From the NCBI RefSeq assembly GCF_022341425.1, contig NZ_JABFUC010000003.1, forward strand, positions 62,001 to 126,000: a stretch of DNA of 64,000 nucleotides, read 5' to 3'. This document shows, in pieces, positions 19,340-28,169 of the stretch (the stretch's first letter is position 1; each line of letters begins with the position of its first letter). The position numbers and the translations under genes were made by a program. Below the pieces are notes generated by a model, which was given only the letters and a program-made list of their open reading frames with translations, was not told where the DNA came from and did not search any database. The stretch comes from Billgrantia campisalis (GTDB lineage Bacteria; Pseudomonadota; Gammaproteobacteria; Pseudomonadales; Halomonadaceae).

Positions 19340-20677
19340 TTAGCGGCGTGCTTGACGGCGCATGTTCTGGGGCGAGTAGAACTCGTCGCTCCTTCCTGCA
19401 GTGAAGTTGTGGTGGACGTACTGGTCGACCACATAGTTGCCCGAGAGCAGGTCCTGGTGGATATGGCCGGCGACTGCTACCCCCGGCAGCTCCCCGTGAT
19501 AGTAGGGGCTGGCGTAGTTAACCTTCCACAGGTCACCGCGGCCGTCGTAGGACTCGGACATCACGATCTGCCAGCTGTCCTCGTCGACGTAGAAACGGCG
19601 CTTGGCGTAGGCGTGGCGCTGTCCTTCGGTGAGGTTGGCTTCCACTACCCAGACACGGTGAAGCTCCCAGCGCTTGTAGTCCGGATTCGGGTGGTTGGCC
19701 GGAAACAGCGCGCTGGGTGCGACACCTTCGCTCAGGGCGTTGATGAAGCGGTTGTCATTGTAGGGGATGTAGAGTTCCTGCTTGCCGACCAGCTGCCAGT
19801 CGTAGCGGTCCAGAGCGCCATTGAACTGATAGACCTCATCATAGACGTTGATGCCGTTGGCGGTGGGGACCGGGGTATCGTAGGCCACGGTAGGTGCACG
19901 GCGCACGCGGCGCTGCCCGGGGATATACTGCCAGGCGTTGCGTGGTTCAGCGGCCTGGTTCAGCGGTTCGTGGATCAGCAGCAGCTCGCCGCTGCGGCGA
20001 CTCGGCGCGGTGGTTTCCTGATAGTAGTAGCCGACCATGCCGTTGAAGTTATCCTTCAAGCTGCGATCGTAGTAGGAGACCGTCTCGACCACGCTGTTGC
20101 TAGTCTCGGTGATGTTGCCATTAGGGTAGACGGTATAGGTGGCGACATCGCTCTCGTGGCCGAGCCCTCGCCAGCGCAGCACATGGTTCCAGATCACCTC
20201 CTCACCCTGTTGGGGAATCGGGAAGGGGACGCCGCCGAAGGCGTTATCAACTCCATTGCCTCCGTCTACCAGGATTGCCTCGGTGGCATTCTTCAGGGTG
20301 TTGTCATAGATCCACTGCGGCATATGATGGGTACGCCGGGTGGGGTAGACGTTCATCTTGAAGCTGTCTGGATATTTCTCGAACATGGCCTTCATGCCGG
20401 CCGACAGCTGATCGGCATGTTGCCGGTAGTTGGTAGAGGAGATGGCGAGCCTCGGCTGGTCCTGCATCACCTGATCGAGGCTCATCGGCTCGGGAGACCA
20501 GGCGGGAATGGTGCCGCTTTTATTACCGCTGCCCTCGGCGCCGAAGGGGGTCAGGTTGGCACCCAGTTGGGCGGCAACTTCGGGGGGAACCGCAGCCTGT
20601 GCGCAGAGGGGCAGGGCGATGGAAGTGGCCAGCAGCGTGGCCATCAGATGATGCTTGGTGGAGTGTTGTCCGCTCAT
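19340..20677 (-). CDS. DUF1329 protein, LolB-like outer-membrane or periplasmic lipid carrier candidate
   Basis: A 445-residue DUF1329 protein with an N-terminal signal peptide (hydrophobic 14-27 in the chosen start, AQA-AVPP cleavage). Characteristic conserved stretches include LTPFGAEGSGNKSGTIPAW near 43-61 and many Tyr/Trp-rich beta strands such as RRFYVDEDSWQIVMSESYDG near the C-terminus. The fold is considered related to LolA/LolB lipoprotein carriers, suggesting binding of a hydrophobic ligand in the periplasm. The ATG at 20677 is preferred over 20692 because GGGAG lies 8 bases upstream. The gene sits 31 bases after DUF1302 and 59 bases before YCF48. No lipobox cysteine is visible. Confidence 0.78.
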   Translation of the reverse strand: MSGQHSTKHHLMATLLATSIALPLCAQAAVPPEVAAQLGANLTPFGAEGSGNKSGTIPAWSPEPMSLDQVMQDQPRLAISSTNYRQHADQLSAGMKAMFEKYPDSFKMNVYPTRRTHHMPQWIYDNTLKNATEAILVDGGNGVDNAFGGVPFPIPQQGEEVIWNHVLRWRGLGHESDVATYTVYPNGNITETSNSVVETVSYYDRSLKDNFNGMVGYYYQETTAPSRRSGELLLIHEPLNQAAEPRNAWQYIPGQRRVRRAPTVAYDTPVPTANGINVYDEVYQFNGALDRYDWQLVGKQELYIPYNDNRFINALSEGVAPSALFPANHPNPDYKRWELHRVWVVEANLTEGQRHAYAKRRFYVDEDSWQIVMSESYDGRGDLWKVNYASPYYHGELPGVAVAGHIHQDLLSGNYVVDQYVHHNFTAGRSDEFYSPQNMRRQARR

Positions 20678-20708
20678 GTCAGAGACTCCCATGGGTGTTG
20701 TGCTTGTA

Positions 20709-22286
20709 TTAGAAGGTGTACGAGACGCTCAAGGAGACGAAGTCGCGGTCCTTCTGGGGATTGCTGTTCGCACTGCCAAAGAAACCGGTATAGCCTAGGG
20801 AGGCTTGATAGTTATCGAGGTAGCGGAATTGGGCTGCTACATCCACGTTGGTCACGCCCTCTGTGAAGGTGCCGGGAATGGATGAGGTGCCGTTGACGCC
20901 GTGACTGACGGTGATCGGGACATCGAGGTCGAGGCCGGAGCGTACGTTGAAGTACTGCGGGATCATGCGCGCCGTGAAGCCCCAGGCGGAGCGGTCGTCA
21001 TGCAATTCGCCAGCATCATGGCCATTGACGCGATTGACCCCCACCTCGCCTACGACATTGAGGTTGTCCATCAGCCGGTTGCCGCCCAACACCTTGATGC
21101 TGGAGAGCTGTGCCTGCCATGTATTGGCGCGCTCATAGGTCGGCAGGGGAGCGGCAAGCCGTACCGGCTGGCCGTCACGGAAGGAGAATTCCCCGGAGAC
21201 GTTGGCGCCACCTATGACGGTACTGAAGCTGGCGCCATAGAGCTTGATGTCCTCTTCGTACTCCAGGCGATAGGAGGTTGGCATCACCATCCCCGGACCC
21301 TGCATCACGAAGTCATCGAACTGCAGCTGAGGAAGTTTGTCGTGATAGTTGATGTGGTAGAGGCCGAACTCGGTAAAGTTCAATGCTTCTGCCAAATAGC
21401 GCAGCGCCAGGCCATATTGGCCGCTGTCGCTGGCCTCATTGTCGTCGCTGCGCTGGGCACTCAATACCCCTGGAAGCAGAATGAAAGATTCGCCGCCCTC
21501 GTCCAGGAAGTCCGCGCTGCTGAAGTAGCTGCCGGCCGCGTTGAGGCGGGTCTTGTCCCATTCGTACTGGTAGTAGGCGCTCAGGCTCAATGAGCCGGTC
21601 AGATCGAGCTGAGCGAAGAGCTGGCCCACCGGCAGGAAGATTTCGCGGAGTTCGACCCCGGGCGAGTTGGCGCGCGTGGCGTCGAGCGGTCCCTGGGCGG
21701 AGGAGATGCCGCCCTGCAGGAACAGGCTCTCCCCCCAGTTGATCACCTGATTGCCGGCCCGCAGGTCGAGGTCCAAGCTGCCGATGCCGAAGCTCCCATA
21801 GACGAAGGCATCCAGGACTTCGGCCTTCCTGCCCATCAACCGGCGCGTGTCGCGGGTGAACCGATCATGGGGTACCGACTGGTTGTTGCTGGTTGCCGGC
21901 GAGTCGTGATCGTTGGCGCCGAAGTAGGCATCATCGTAGTAGGCGCGTCCACGGGTGAAGGCCCCGACGTTGCCGAAATTGAGATCGGCTTCGGTGAGCA
22001 GGTCCACACGGTTCTGCATCAGGCCGCGCTTGAAGCTGCGGTTGCCGTCGTCGGCGTTGGGGTTGGCCAACAAGGCTTTGTCCTGCCCTTGTACGCGCCA
22101 GCCGGCCGAGTAGCGCAGGGTGGTATCCCAGCTGAGGCTGGCTGACTCTCCGAGCGGGATGTCGATCCCATAGGCACTGCCGGAGGCCGAGGCAATCAGC
22201 CCCACGAGCAGGAGTCGCGGGAGGGTGCTGTGTGAAGGGTGTGGGGCGTCCAGTGCTTGGGAGTGTCGTGGTGCGCGCAGTCTCAT
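20709..22286 (-). CDS. DUF1302 outer-membrane beta-barrel protein
   Basis: A 525-residue DUF1302 protein. A signal peptide with a long n-region is followed by IDIPLGESASLSWDTTLRYS near 40-60, then alternating amphipathic strands. The chain ends in VSLSVSYTF, whose terminal phenylalanine is the typical outer-membrane barrel insertion signal. Conserved DUF1302 segments include NQVINWGESLF near 180 and GGANVSGEFSFRDG. It is probably the channel through which a hydrophobic compound crosses the outer membrane. It is the first gene of the four-gene transport block and is divergent from the TetR gene. Known DUF1302/DUF1329 pairs accompany breakdown genes for hydrophobic substrates, but the substrate here is unknown. 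Confidence 0.8.
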   Translation of the reverse strand: MRLRAPRHSQALDAPHPSHSTLPRLLLVGLIASASGSAYGIDIPLGESASLSWDTTLRYSAGWRVQGQDKALLANPNADDGNRSFKRGLMQNRVDLLTEADLNFGNVGAFTRGRAYYDDAYFGANDHDSPATSNNQSVPHDRFTRDTRRLMGRKAEVLDAFVYGSFGIGSLDLDLRAGNQVINWGESLFLQGGISSAQGPLDATRANSPGVELREIFLPVGQLFAQLDLTGSLSLSAYYQYEWDKTRLNAAGSYFSSADFLDEGGESFILLPGVLSAQRSDDNEASDSGQYGLALRYLAEALNFTEFGLYHINYHDKLPQLQFDDFVMQGPGMVMPTSYRLEYEEDIKLYGASFSTVIGGANVSGEFSFRDGQPVRLAAPLPTYERANTWQAQLSSIKVLGGNRLMDNLNVVGEVGVNRVNGHDAGELHDDRSAWGFTARMIPQYFNVRSGLDLDVPITVSHGVNGTSSIPGTFTEGVTNVDVAAQFRYLDNYQASLGYTGFFGSANSNPQKDRDFVSLSVSYTF

Positions 22287-22716
22287 GAGGTCAGTGCTCC
22301 GCTTCTTATTGGTGTGCTCGTTGTTTGTTTTATAACTTATTGATTCGCAGGCTTAAGATAAATAGCATGTAAATGCTTTCTATCTTGATGGGGAACGCTA
22401 CCCTATCTTTGCGCCGACTGCAAGATCCTGCTGCTGTCGGGCCTTCGTATCGTGAGTCGCTGGCCAACGTGCTCCTATGTGCCTGGGGCCACGCCATGTC
22501 GAGATCGGTCGGCGCGACCCGGCGGGAATTTGTCAGGCAGGACGGCCACCGCCTATCATGGCAAGCAGCCAATTGCTTTCTCTGCCCCTTTTTCAGGCTT
22601 AGGCGCCTGCTGAGCGGGTGACGTGACAGGCGTCGCATACCTCCGAGGCGGGGGGAGGGAGGGCCTTTCATTCCGCCGGATGGGCGCTCGCGGGGCGAGT
22701 TGCCGCCAGCCGACCA
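22287..22716. other. divergent intergenic region upstream of DUF1302 and TetR
   Basis: These 430 bases hold no convincing gene. The first 100 bases (about 22315-22400) are AT-rich, unlike the surroundings, and contain a small inverted repeat AGCAT-GTAA-ATGCT at 22364-22377. Promoters and regulator sites for the DUF1302 operon probably lie here, but I cannot place -35/-10 elements with confidence. The long minus-strand ORF crossing it is low-complexity and rejected. Confidence 0.4.
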
Positions 22717-23436
22717 GTGCCAAGCCTCTTCAAAGGGTACGAGAGATTGCCAAACCCCGATTCCCAGACCCTCAAGCCACGCAATGCCGTGCCGGAGTCT
22801 GCCAGACGGCGGCCGCGCAGCCAGGAGGAGCGGCGCTCGGCGACCATCGCCAAGCTGACCGACGCCGCCATCGAGGCCCTGGTGGCGCTCGGCTACGCCA
22901 AGGCCAGTACCAACGAAATCTGTCAGCGGGCCGGGGTCTCCCAGGGTGCCCTGTTCCGCCACTTTCCCACCCGGGGGGACTTCATGACCCATGTGGCCGA
23001 CGAGGTCCGGTCGCGACTGGTCGGCGACTTCGAATCCCGCTACTTCAGCGATGAGCGGCTGCCCGACGACCCCATCGAGCGCGGGGTCCGCTTCACCCGG
23101 GAGATTTGCCACTCCCAAATGGCCAAGGCCTGGTTCGAGCTGGTCATGGCCTCACGGACCGACGAGACTCTCCAAGACAAGATGTCCGTGGTCCTGTATG
23201 AGTCTCGCCAGTGGATCCGCGAGGCCGCCCTCAAGGTGTTCCCGGACATGGTGCAGGACCGGGAGCGCTTCCATGCCCTGGTGGATGCCGTGGTGATGAT
23301 CTTCGACATGGAGAGCATCTACGCCCATCTCGATCGGGACGAGGCGGCCGCTGAGCGCCGGCTCGAGTTCGCGATCGGCTGCTATCGCCAGTTCTTCATC
23401 GACCAGGAGGCGCGCCGCTCCATCGATACACGCTGA
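22717..23436 (+). CDS. TetR/AcrR-family transcriptional regulator
   Basis: A 239-residue reading frame. The TetR DNA-binding domain spans about 35-90: RRRPRSQEERRSATIAKL, then TDAAIEALVALGYAKAST and a clear helix-turn-helix TNEICQRAGVSQGALFRHF. The C-terminal half is the helical ligand domain (SQMAKAWFELVMASRTDE). The GTG start at 22717 gives an unusually long N-terminal extension; a GTG near 22788, just before the basic segment, is an equally possible start and would match normal TetR length. Divergence from the DUF1302 operon suggests it controls that operon or itself. Ligand unknown. Confidence 0.85.
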   Translation: MPSLFKGYERLPNPDSQTLKPRNAVPESARRRPRSQEERRSATIAKLTDAAIEALVALGYAKASTNEICQRAGVSQGALFRHFPTRGDFMTHVADEVRSRLVGDFESRYFSDERLPDDPIERGVRFTREICHSQMAKAWFELVMASRTDETLQDKMSVVLYESRQWIREAALKVFPDMVQDRERFHALVDAVVMIFDMESIYAHLDRDEAAAERRLEFAIGCYRQFFIDQEARRSIDTR

Positions 23437-23546
23437 GGCACGGTCGCCTGGCTTGATCGACGGCCGAATTACCATTCCCGATCTGCTGCGGTTGTGGGTT
23501 GACCTGAATCGCCTGTGCTAGCCGGATTGCCGCCTCACTGCCCGGT

Positions 23547-23940
23547 TTAATCTCGCCGGGGGGGCAGCGCGGTCCAGGCGGCGTAGGTGTTGAGGAAGAC
23601 GCGGCCGGTGAGGGCGTCGAGGAAGTCGCTGCGCTTGAGGCGGTCCATCACCGGACCCTTGACCTCGGCCAGGTGCAGGGTGACGCCACCATCCTTGAGG
23701 CGGACGTTGATGGCATCCAGGCTCTCCAGCGCCGAGGCATCGATCAGGTTGATCGCCGAACAGATCAGCACCAACGTGCTCGAGCTCCGGCCGGCTCGCC
23801 ACCAGGGCGTGTCGTCCCCAGGCCCAGGCGGCGCAGCGCCGCCTCACCGTGGCGCCGCACCAGCACCAGGAAGGCTAGGGTGCTGGCGCCGATCGCCAGG
23901 GTCGGCGGGTGGAGCTCGTCGAGGCGTCCGATCAGCGCGG
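23547..23940 (-). pseudogene. remnant of a SulP-family anion permease (last TM segment plus STAS domain)
   Basis: On the minus strand the sequence first encodes [20 protein letters not shown], a typical late SulP membrane helix, then RLGLG. After a deletion and frame change it encodes a STAS domain ([48 protein letters not shown]) that ends at a normal stop. The N-terminal 300 or more residues of transporter are absent. The remnant ends abruptly at about 23940, where an etfA fragment begins on the other strand. Not functional. Confidence 0.78.
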
Positions 23941-24123
23941 GCGCCGGAGCTCTACATCGCCGTGGGCATCTCGGGTGCCATTCAGCACCTGGCCGGCATG
24001 AAGGACTCCAAGGTGATTGTCGCCATCAACAAGGACGAGGAGGCGCCGATCTTCCAGGTGGCGGACTATGGCCTCGTCGCCGACTTGTTCGAGGCCCTGC
24101 CGGAGCTGGAGAGCAAGCTGTAA
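23941..24123 (+). pseudogene. 3' fragment of etfA (electron transfer flavoprotein alpha subunit)
   Basis: Sixty codons plus stop read [19 protein letters not shown] followed by [19 protein letters not shown] and [18 protein letters not shown], the highly conserved FAD-binding C-terminus of EtfA. There is no start codon and the upstream sequence is an unrelated SulP remnant on the opposite strand, so the gene was cut at about 23941. The stop is followed by a good terminator, probably the original one of the etfBA operon. An intact copy elsewhere is expected because the acyl-CoA dehydrogenases here need ETF. Confidence 0.9.
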
Positions 24124-24140
24124 CGGTTCAAAAAATCAAC

Positions 24141-24166
24141 AAAAGGCCCACTTAGGTGGGCCTTTT
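24141..24166. terminator. rho-independent terminator after the etfA fragment
   Basis: A perfect inverted repeat AAAAGGCCCAC-TTAG-GTGGGCCTTTT with a T-run on the plus strand and the matching A-run on the other side, so it can act in both directions. It lies 17 bases past the etfA stop. Confidence 0.9.
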
Positions 24167-24360
24167 GTCTATCCAGTTCCGGCAGCGCGTGGCCGAGATC
24201 GTGGACGAACTGGCGCGGGACGACCGGGTCGCCCAGCAGCGGTTCATCGGTTTGCCGTCGTCGCCCTCGATCACCTCCTAGACGCCGGCCGGCCAGTAGC
24301 AGCTGGCCGGCTCGGTGGTTAGGTTGTTGCCACGGCGTTCTCCTTTGTTGCAATCAGGGG
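24167..24360. other. intergenic stretch with a 9-bp hairpin
   Basis: No gene is recognised. A perfect inverted repeat GCCGGCCAG-N6-CTGGCCGGC at 24288-24311 lies 50 bases beyond the stop of the acyl-CoA dehydrogenase transcribed towards it. It may help end that operon, although no U-tract follows. A short plus-strand open stretch before it (to about 24281) matches nothing I know. Confidence 0.35.
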
Positions 24361-25482
24361 TCAGGCCGCGTCGACAAGGTGGTCGCTGACATGGTCCAGG
24401 TGGTGATCGACGTCACCCAGATAATGATCGAACATCACCAGGTGCTTGGCATAGTGGGAGACGTAGCACTCTGCGCTCATGCCCATGCCACCATGCAACT
24501 GGATGGCCTGTTCGGCCACGAAGCGGGCGGCCTCGCCGCAGTAGGCCTTGGCCGCGGCGAGGCGATAGTCGCGCTCGGCATCGGGAAGGGTCAGGCTGGT
24601 GGCGGCGAGAATCGCCATGGAACGGGCTTGCTCCAGGTGCAGGTGCATGTCGACCATGCGGTGCTGCAGGCTCTGGAACCTCGACAGGGGAGTGCCGAAC
24701 TGCTGGCGCTCCTTGAGGTAGTCGAGGGTCTGCTCGCAGGCGGCCTCCATGGCACCGACCGCCTCGGCACAGAGCGCCGCGCGGCCAAGCGCCAGGGTGG
24801 CATCGAGGGCCGCGGCGGCGTCGAGGCCGAGGCAGCTGTCGACGCTCAACGAGACGTCATCCAGGATCAGATCGCTGGCGGAGCGGTCGTCGAAGGTCAG
24901 GTAGTCGCGGCGTGACAGGCCGGTGGCGTCGGCGGGGACCACGAACAGGCCCAGGCGGCCGTCGTCGAGCCGGGCGGTGACCAGCAGGGCCGCGGCCGAG
25001 GCGGCATTGAGCACCAGCTGCTTGTCGCCATCCAGGCGCCAGCCATCGTCATCCCGGCGCGCCGCGGTGGTGATGCCATGGGCATCGTAGCGGGCCTCGC
25101 TCTCCTGCCAGGCCAGCGCCAGCTGGTGCTCACCGTCCAGCAGCGGGGTGAGCCAGCGCTCCCGCTGCGGGTCGTCGCCGAGGCGGGCCAGCAGGTCGCC
25201 GGGCAGCACCAGACCGGCCAGGTAGGCGTCGGGCACCAGGCCGCGTCCCAGGGCCTGCATGATGAGCATCAGATCGGTACCGTCGCCGCCGAGGCCGCCA
25301 ACCTCCTCGGTGAAGGGCATGTGCAGCAGCCCCAGTTCGGCGAAGGTCTGCCATAGCGCCGACGGCGTTGCGGCAGGCGTCTCGAGCATGGCGCGGCGCT
25401 GCTCGGGGGCGACACGGTCGGCGATCAGGCGGTCGAGAGTATCGACGAGCATGCGCTGCTCGTCGGTCAGGGAAAAGTCCAT
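24361..25482 (-). CDS. acyl-CoA dehydrogenase (second of a pair)
   Basis: A 373-residue acyl-CoA dehydrogenase. N-terminal helical domain MDFSLTDEQRMLVDTLDRL, FAD-domain sheet around LALAWQESEARYDAHGITT near 115-135 (the usual TEP...G signature is weak here), and a C-terminal helical domain with QQFGTPLSRFQSLQHRM and QLHGGMGMSAE. The acyl-CoA base glutamate region is not obvious, as in many partner subunits of two-component acyl-CoA dehydrogenases. The ATG at 25482 follows AAGGAG; the longer in-frame extension upstream has no homology. It starts 10 bases after the first dehydrogenase stops, so the two proteins may form a heteromeric enzyme of the kind known for steroid side chains. That is inference. 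Confidence 0.83.
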   Translation of the reverse strand: MDFSLTDEQRMLVDTLDRLIADRVAPEQRRAMLETPAATPSALWQTFAELGLLHMPFTEEVGGLGGDGTDLMLIMQALGRGLVPDAYLAGLVLPGDLLARLGDDPQRERWLTPLLDGEHQLALAWQESEARYDAHGITTAARRDDDGWRLDGDKQLVLNAASAAALLVTARLDDGRLGLFVVPADATGLSRRDYLTFDDRSASDLILDDVSLSVDSCLGLDAAAALDATLALGRAALCAEAVGAMEAACEQTLDYLKERQQFGTPLSRFQSLQHRMVDMHLHLEQARSMAILAATSLTLPDAERDYRLAAAKAYCGEAARFVAEQAIQLHGGMGMSAECYVSHYAKHLVMFDHYLGDVDHHLDHVSDHLVDAA

Positions 25483-25492
25483 GGGCGGCTCC

Positions 25493-26689
25493 TTACATGC
25501 CAAGAATGGTTTTGGCGACAATGCTCTTCTGGATCTCGTTGGCACCGCCATAGATCGAGAGTTTGCGACGGTTGAAGTACTGGGCGGTGCCTGCGGCGCT
25601 CTCGGCCAGGGCCGGGTCGTCCAGCTCGCCGTCGCCATGCAGGAAGTCGGGGAAGAAGGGCAGGGCGGCCGGCCCCAGGGCGCGGCGGGTCAGATCGCTC
25701 AGCTCCTGGCGCAGCTCCGAGCCGCGCACCTTGAGCAGCGAACTCTCCGCCCCCGGCACGCTGCCGTCCTGGGCGGCAGCGATGACCCGCAGGTTGGTGA
25801 CCTCCAGGGCCATCAACTCGAGCTCGGCCTTTACCACCCGCTGGCGGAAACTCGCCAGCTCGAGGAGCGGGCGTCCGCGATGCTGCACCCTTGTGGCCAA
25901 TGACTTGAGGTGACGCAGCGCCTGCTTGGCGTGGCCGAGCCCGGCGATCCCGGTGCGCTCGTGGGTCAGCAGAAACTTGGCGCAGGTCCAGCCCTGACCC
26001 TCCTCGCCGATGCGGTTGGCCACCGGCACGCGGACCTCGTCGAGGAAGACCTCGTTGACCTCGTGGGCGCCATCCAGGGTGATGATCGGGCGTACCGTGA
26101 TGCCCGGGCTCGCCATGTCGATCAGCAGAAAGCTGATGCCGGCCTGCTTCCTGGCGTCGGGGTCGGTACGCACCAGGCAGAACATCATGTTGGCGTGCTG
26201 TCCCAGGGTGGTCCAGGTCTTCTGCCCGGTGACAATATAGTGGTCACCCTCGCGCACGGCGCGGGTCTTGAGGCTGGCCAGGTCGGAGCCGGCCCCGGGT
26301 TCGGAGTAGCCCTGACACCACCAGTCCTGGTTGGCCAGGATGCGCGGCAGGTAGTGGCGCTGCTGCGCCTCGCTGCCGAATTTCATGATCACCGGCGCGA
26401 CCATGTTGACGCCAAACGGCACCACGGTGGGGGCATGGGCGGCGGCACACTCCTCGTCGAAGATGTGCCGTTGCACCGGGCCCCAGCCGGGACCACCGTG
26501 CTCTTCTGGCCAGTTGGCGGCCAGCCAGCCGCGCTCGCTGAGAATGTTCTGCCAACGCACGTGATCGTCGGCGGAGAGCCGCCGGCCAAGCCTCACGCGT
26601 TCGCGGATGTCGTCGGGGAGGGAAGCGGTGAGAAAGTCGCGGACTTCCTGACGAAACGCCTGCTCCGCGGCACTGTAGGTCAGGTTCAT
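25493..26689 (-). CDS. acyl-CoA dehydrogenase (first of a pair)
   Basis: A 398-residue acyl-CoA dehydrogenase with N-terminal [20 protein letters not shown], the FAD/substrate motif QGYSEPGAGSDLASLKTRA near 130-150, and C-terminal STYGGANEIQ-type ending (LSIYGGANEIQKSIVAK) where FAD and substrate residues lie. The ATG at 26689 overlaps the TGA of the enoyl-CoA hydratase-like gene (ATGA, 26686-26689), so translation is coupled. The family resembles dehydrogenases used for branched or cyclic acyl-CoAs more than straight chains, but that is a judgement from overall appearance only. It needs ETF, of which only a fragment is present nearby. Confidence 0.86.
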   Translation of the reverse strand: MNLTYSAAEQAFRQEVRDFLTASLPDDIRERVRLGRRLSADDHVRWQNILSERGWLAANWPEEHGGPGWGPVQRHIFDEECAAAHAPTVVPFGVNMVAPVIMKFGSEAQQRHYLPRILANQDWWCQGYSEPGAGSDLASLKTRAVREGDHYIVTGQKTWTTLGQHANMMFCLVRTDPDARKQAGISFLLIDMASPGITVRPIITLDGAHEVNEVFLDEVRVPVANRIGEEGQGWTCAKFLLTHERTGIAGLGHAKQALRHLKSLATRVQHRGRPLLELASFRQRVVKAELELMALEVTNLRVIAAAQDGSVPGAESSLLKVRGSELRQELSDLTRRALGPAALPFFPDFLHGDGELDDPALAESAAGTAQYFNRRKLSIYGGANEIQKSIVAKTILGM

Positions 26690-28125
26690 GGGGATGTCTC
26701 CGAGGTGGCGGATGCAGAGAGGGTGGCCTGGCGGTGAGGGCCGCCGAGGTGACGCGGGTAGCCCAGGACCTCGACGGCGAGCAGGTCGATATCGCTGGTG
26801 CGGTAGCAGAGTCCCTGCTCGGCGAGTAGCAGGCTTGTCGCCTCCATGGCGGCGCACCGCTCATCCGACGCAGCGTTTGCCGCCCGGTGCAGTGCGGCGA
26901 GCAGGCTCTCGCAACGGCTCACCACGACGGCCTGTTTCAGCGCCTTGAGGGCAGAGGCCACGGCCTGCTGCTGCTCGGCGCTGGCGCCAGTGGCGACCAG
27001 TTCCATCAGCGCGCCCTGAGGCGGCATGACCAGGACGAGGTCTGCGTCCATTTCACCCAGCCGGCCGATGCCCTCGGCCGGCTGCAGGGCGATACGTAGG
27101 CAAGCCGCTGGACAGTCGCAGGCCGCATCGGCGGTGGCGATCAGGCAGGCCTGTGTCGATTCGTCCGGCCGGTCGGTCAACTCGATGCCGGTGCGTCCGG
27201 CTTTGCCCTTGAGGCGCTCGAAGAGGGGGTGCTCGCCGAGCAGGGCGATGCGGGTCAGCGCCGGGGAGGCATCGGCCTCGGGTACCCGGTGCGGTGCGCG
27301 GGCGGCGAAGAAGGCGTGGATCAGTCCGGCCCGCTGGGGGGAGTCCATGCAGGCGAGGAACAGCTCGCGCTCGCGGTCCAGTCCCTCGGCCAGGCTGCCG
27401 TCGGTGCTGGCCGCGACGGCCTCGATACAGCGAAATGGCGAGAACAGCTCGGGCGCCTCGGCCTCGAGCCGAGCCCGGTGGCGGGCGATGGCCTCGGGGT
27501 CGGCGGCGGGCGCGGGCAGCTCGCCGGTCCGGCGGGCGGTGCGCTGGCCCTCCAGAACGGCGCGGGCGGCGCCGAGGCCGGCATCCAGCGGAGTATCGGT
27601 CGCGTCGATGGCATCGATGATGCCCAGCGCCAATGCCTCCTCGGCGGGTACGAAACGCCCGCTGGTGATCAGGTCCAGGGCGATGTCCACGCCGACCAGG
27701 CGAGGCAGCCGCTGGGTGCCGCCGGCACCGGGGAGCAGACCGAGCTTGACCTCGGGCAGGCCGACCCGGGTCCCCGGCAGGGCCACCCGGTAGTGGCAGC
27801 CCAGTGCCACCTCGAGCCCGCCGCCCAGGGCGGTGCCGTGCAGCACCGCCACCAGCGGCTTGGCGCAGGCCTCGAGGCGTGCGATCACCTCCGGCAGTAG
27901 CGGCGGTTGGGGAGGCCGGCCGAATTCGCGAATATCGGCGCCGGCGATAAAGGTGCGGCCGTCGGCCATCAGCACCAGCGCCTGCGCGCCGTCATCGGCC
28001 AGGCCCTGGTCGAGGGCGTCGAGCAGACCGCTACGCACGGCATGGCCGAGGGCGTTGACGGGCGGGTTGTCGATGCGGATCACGCCGATGTCGTCATGGC
28101 GCTGGTAGTGGACACAGGCTGTCAT
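26686..28125 (-). CDS. enoyl-CoA hydratase fused to a degenerate 3-hydroxyacyl-CoA dehydrogenase-like domain
   Basis: A 479-residue protein. Residues 1-285 are a full crotonase domain very similar to the FadB-like gene at the left edge, with [14 protein letters not shown] and the glutamate of [15 protein letters not shown] retained. From about 293 the alignment continues into the dehydrogenase region, but the Rossmann glycine motif is replaced by [16 protein letters not shown], and the C-terminal dehydrogenase domain is absent (FadB-like proteins are about 700 residues). It should hydrate enoyl-CoA but not oxidise the product. It is translationally coupled to the following acyl-CoA dehydrogenase and starts 44 bases after the TRAP permease stop. 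No frameshift is visible, so this looks like an evolved form rather than a fresh pseudogene. Confidence 0.84.
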   Translation of the reverse strand: MTACVHYQRHDDIGVIRIDNPPVNALGHAVRSGLLDALDQGLADDGAQALVLMADGRTFIAGADIREFGRPPQPPLLPEVIARLEACAKPLVAVLHGTALGGGLEVALGCHYRVALPGTRVGLPEVKLGLLPGAGGTQRLPRLVGVDIALDLITSGRFVPAEEALALGIIDAIDATDTPLDAGLGAARAVLEGQRTARRTGELPAPAADPEAIARHRARLEAEAPELFSPFRCIEAVAASTDGSLAEGLDRERELFLACMDSPQRAGLIHAFFAARAPHRVPEADASPALTRIALLGEHPLFERLKGKAGRTGIELTDRPDESTQACLIATADAACDCPAACLRIALQPAEGIGRLGEMDADLVLVMPPQGALMELVATGASAEQQQAVASALKALKQAVVVSRCESLLAALHRAANAASDERCAAMEATSLLLAEQGLCYRTSDIDLLAVEVLGYPRHLGGPHRQATLSASATSETSP

Positions 28126-28169
28126 GCAGTGAGCTCCAGGTAAGGGGCGGCGTGTGGGGCGGGCCTGCG

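Noticed and set aside
22330..23118. 262-residue minus-strand ORF over the DUF1302/TetR intergenic region
   Set aside because: Antisense to the TetR DNA-binding domain in its first half; remaining part has no family features or ribosome site.
24167..24282. short plus-strand open stretch reading QFRQRVAEIVDELARDDRV
   Set aside because: No start codon with ribosome site, no recognised family; could be another gene remnant but cannot be supported.
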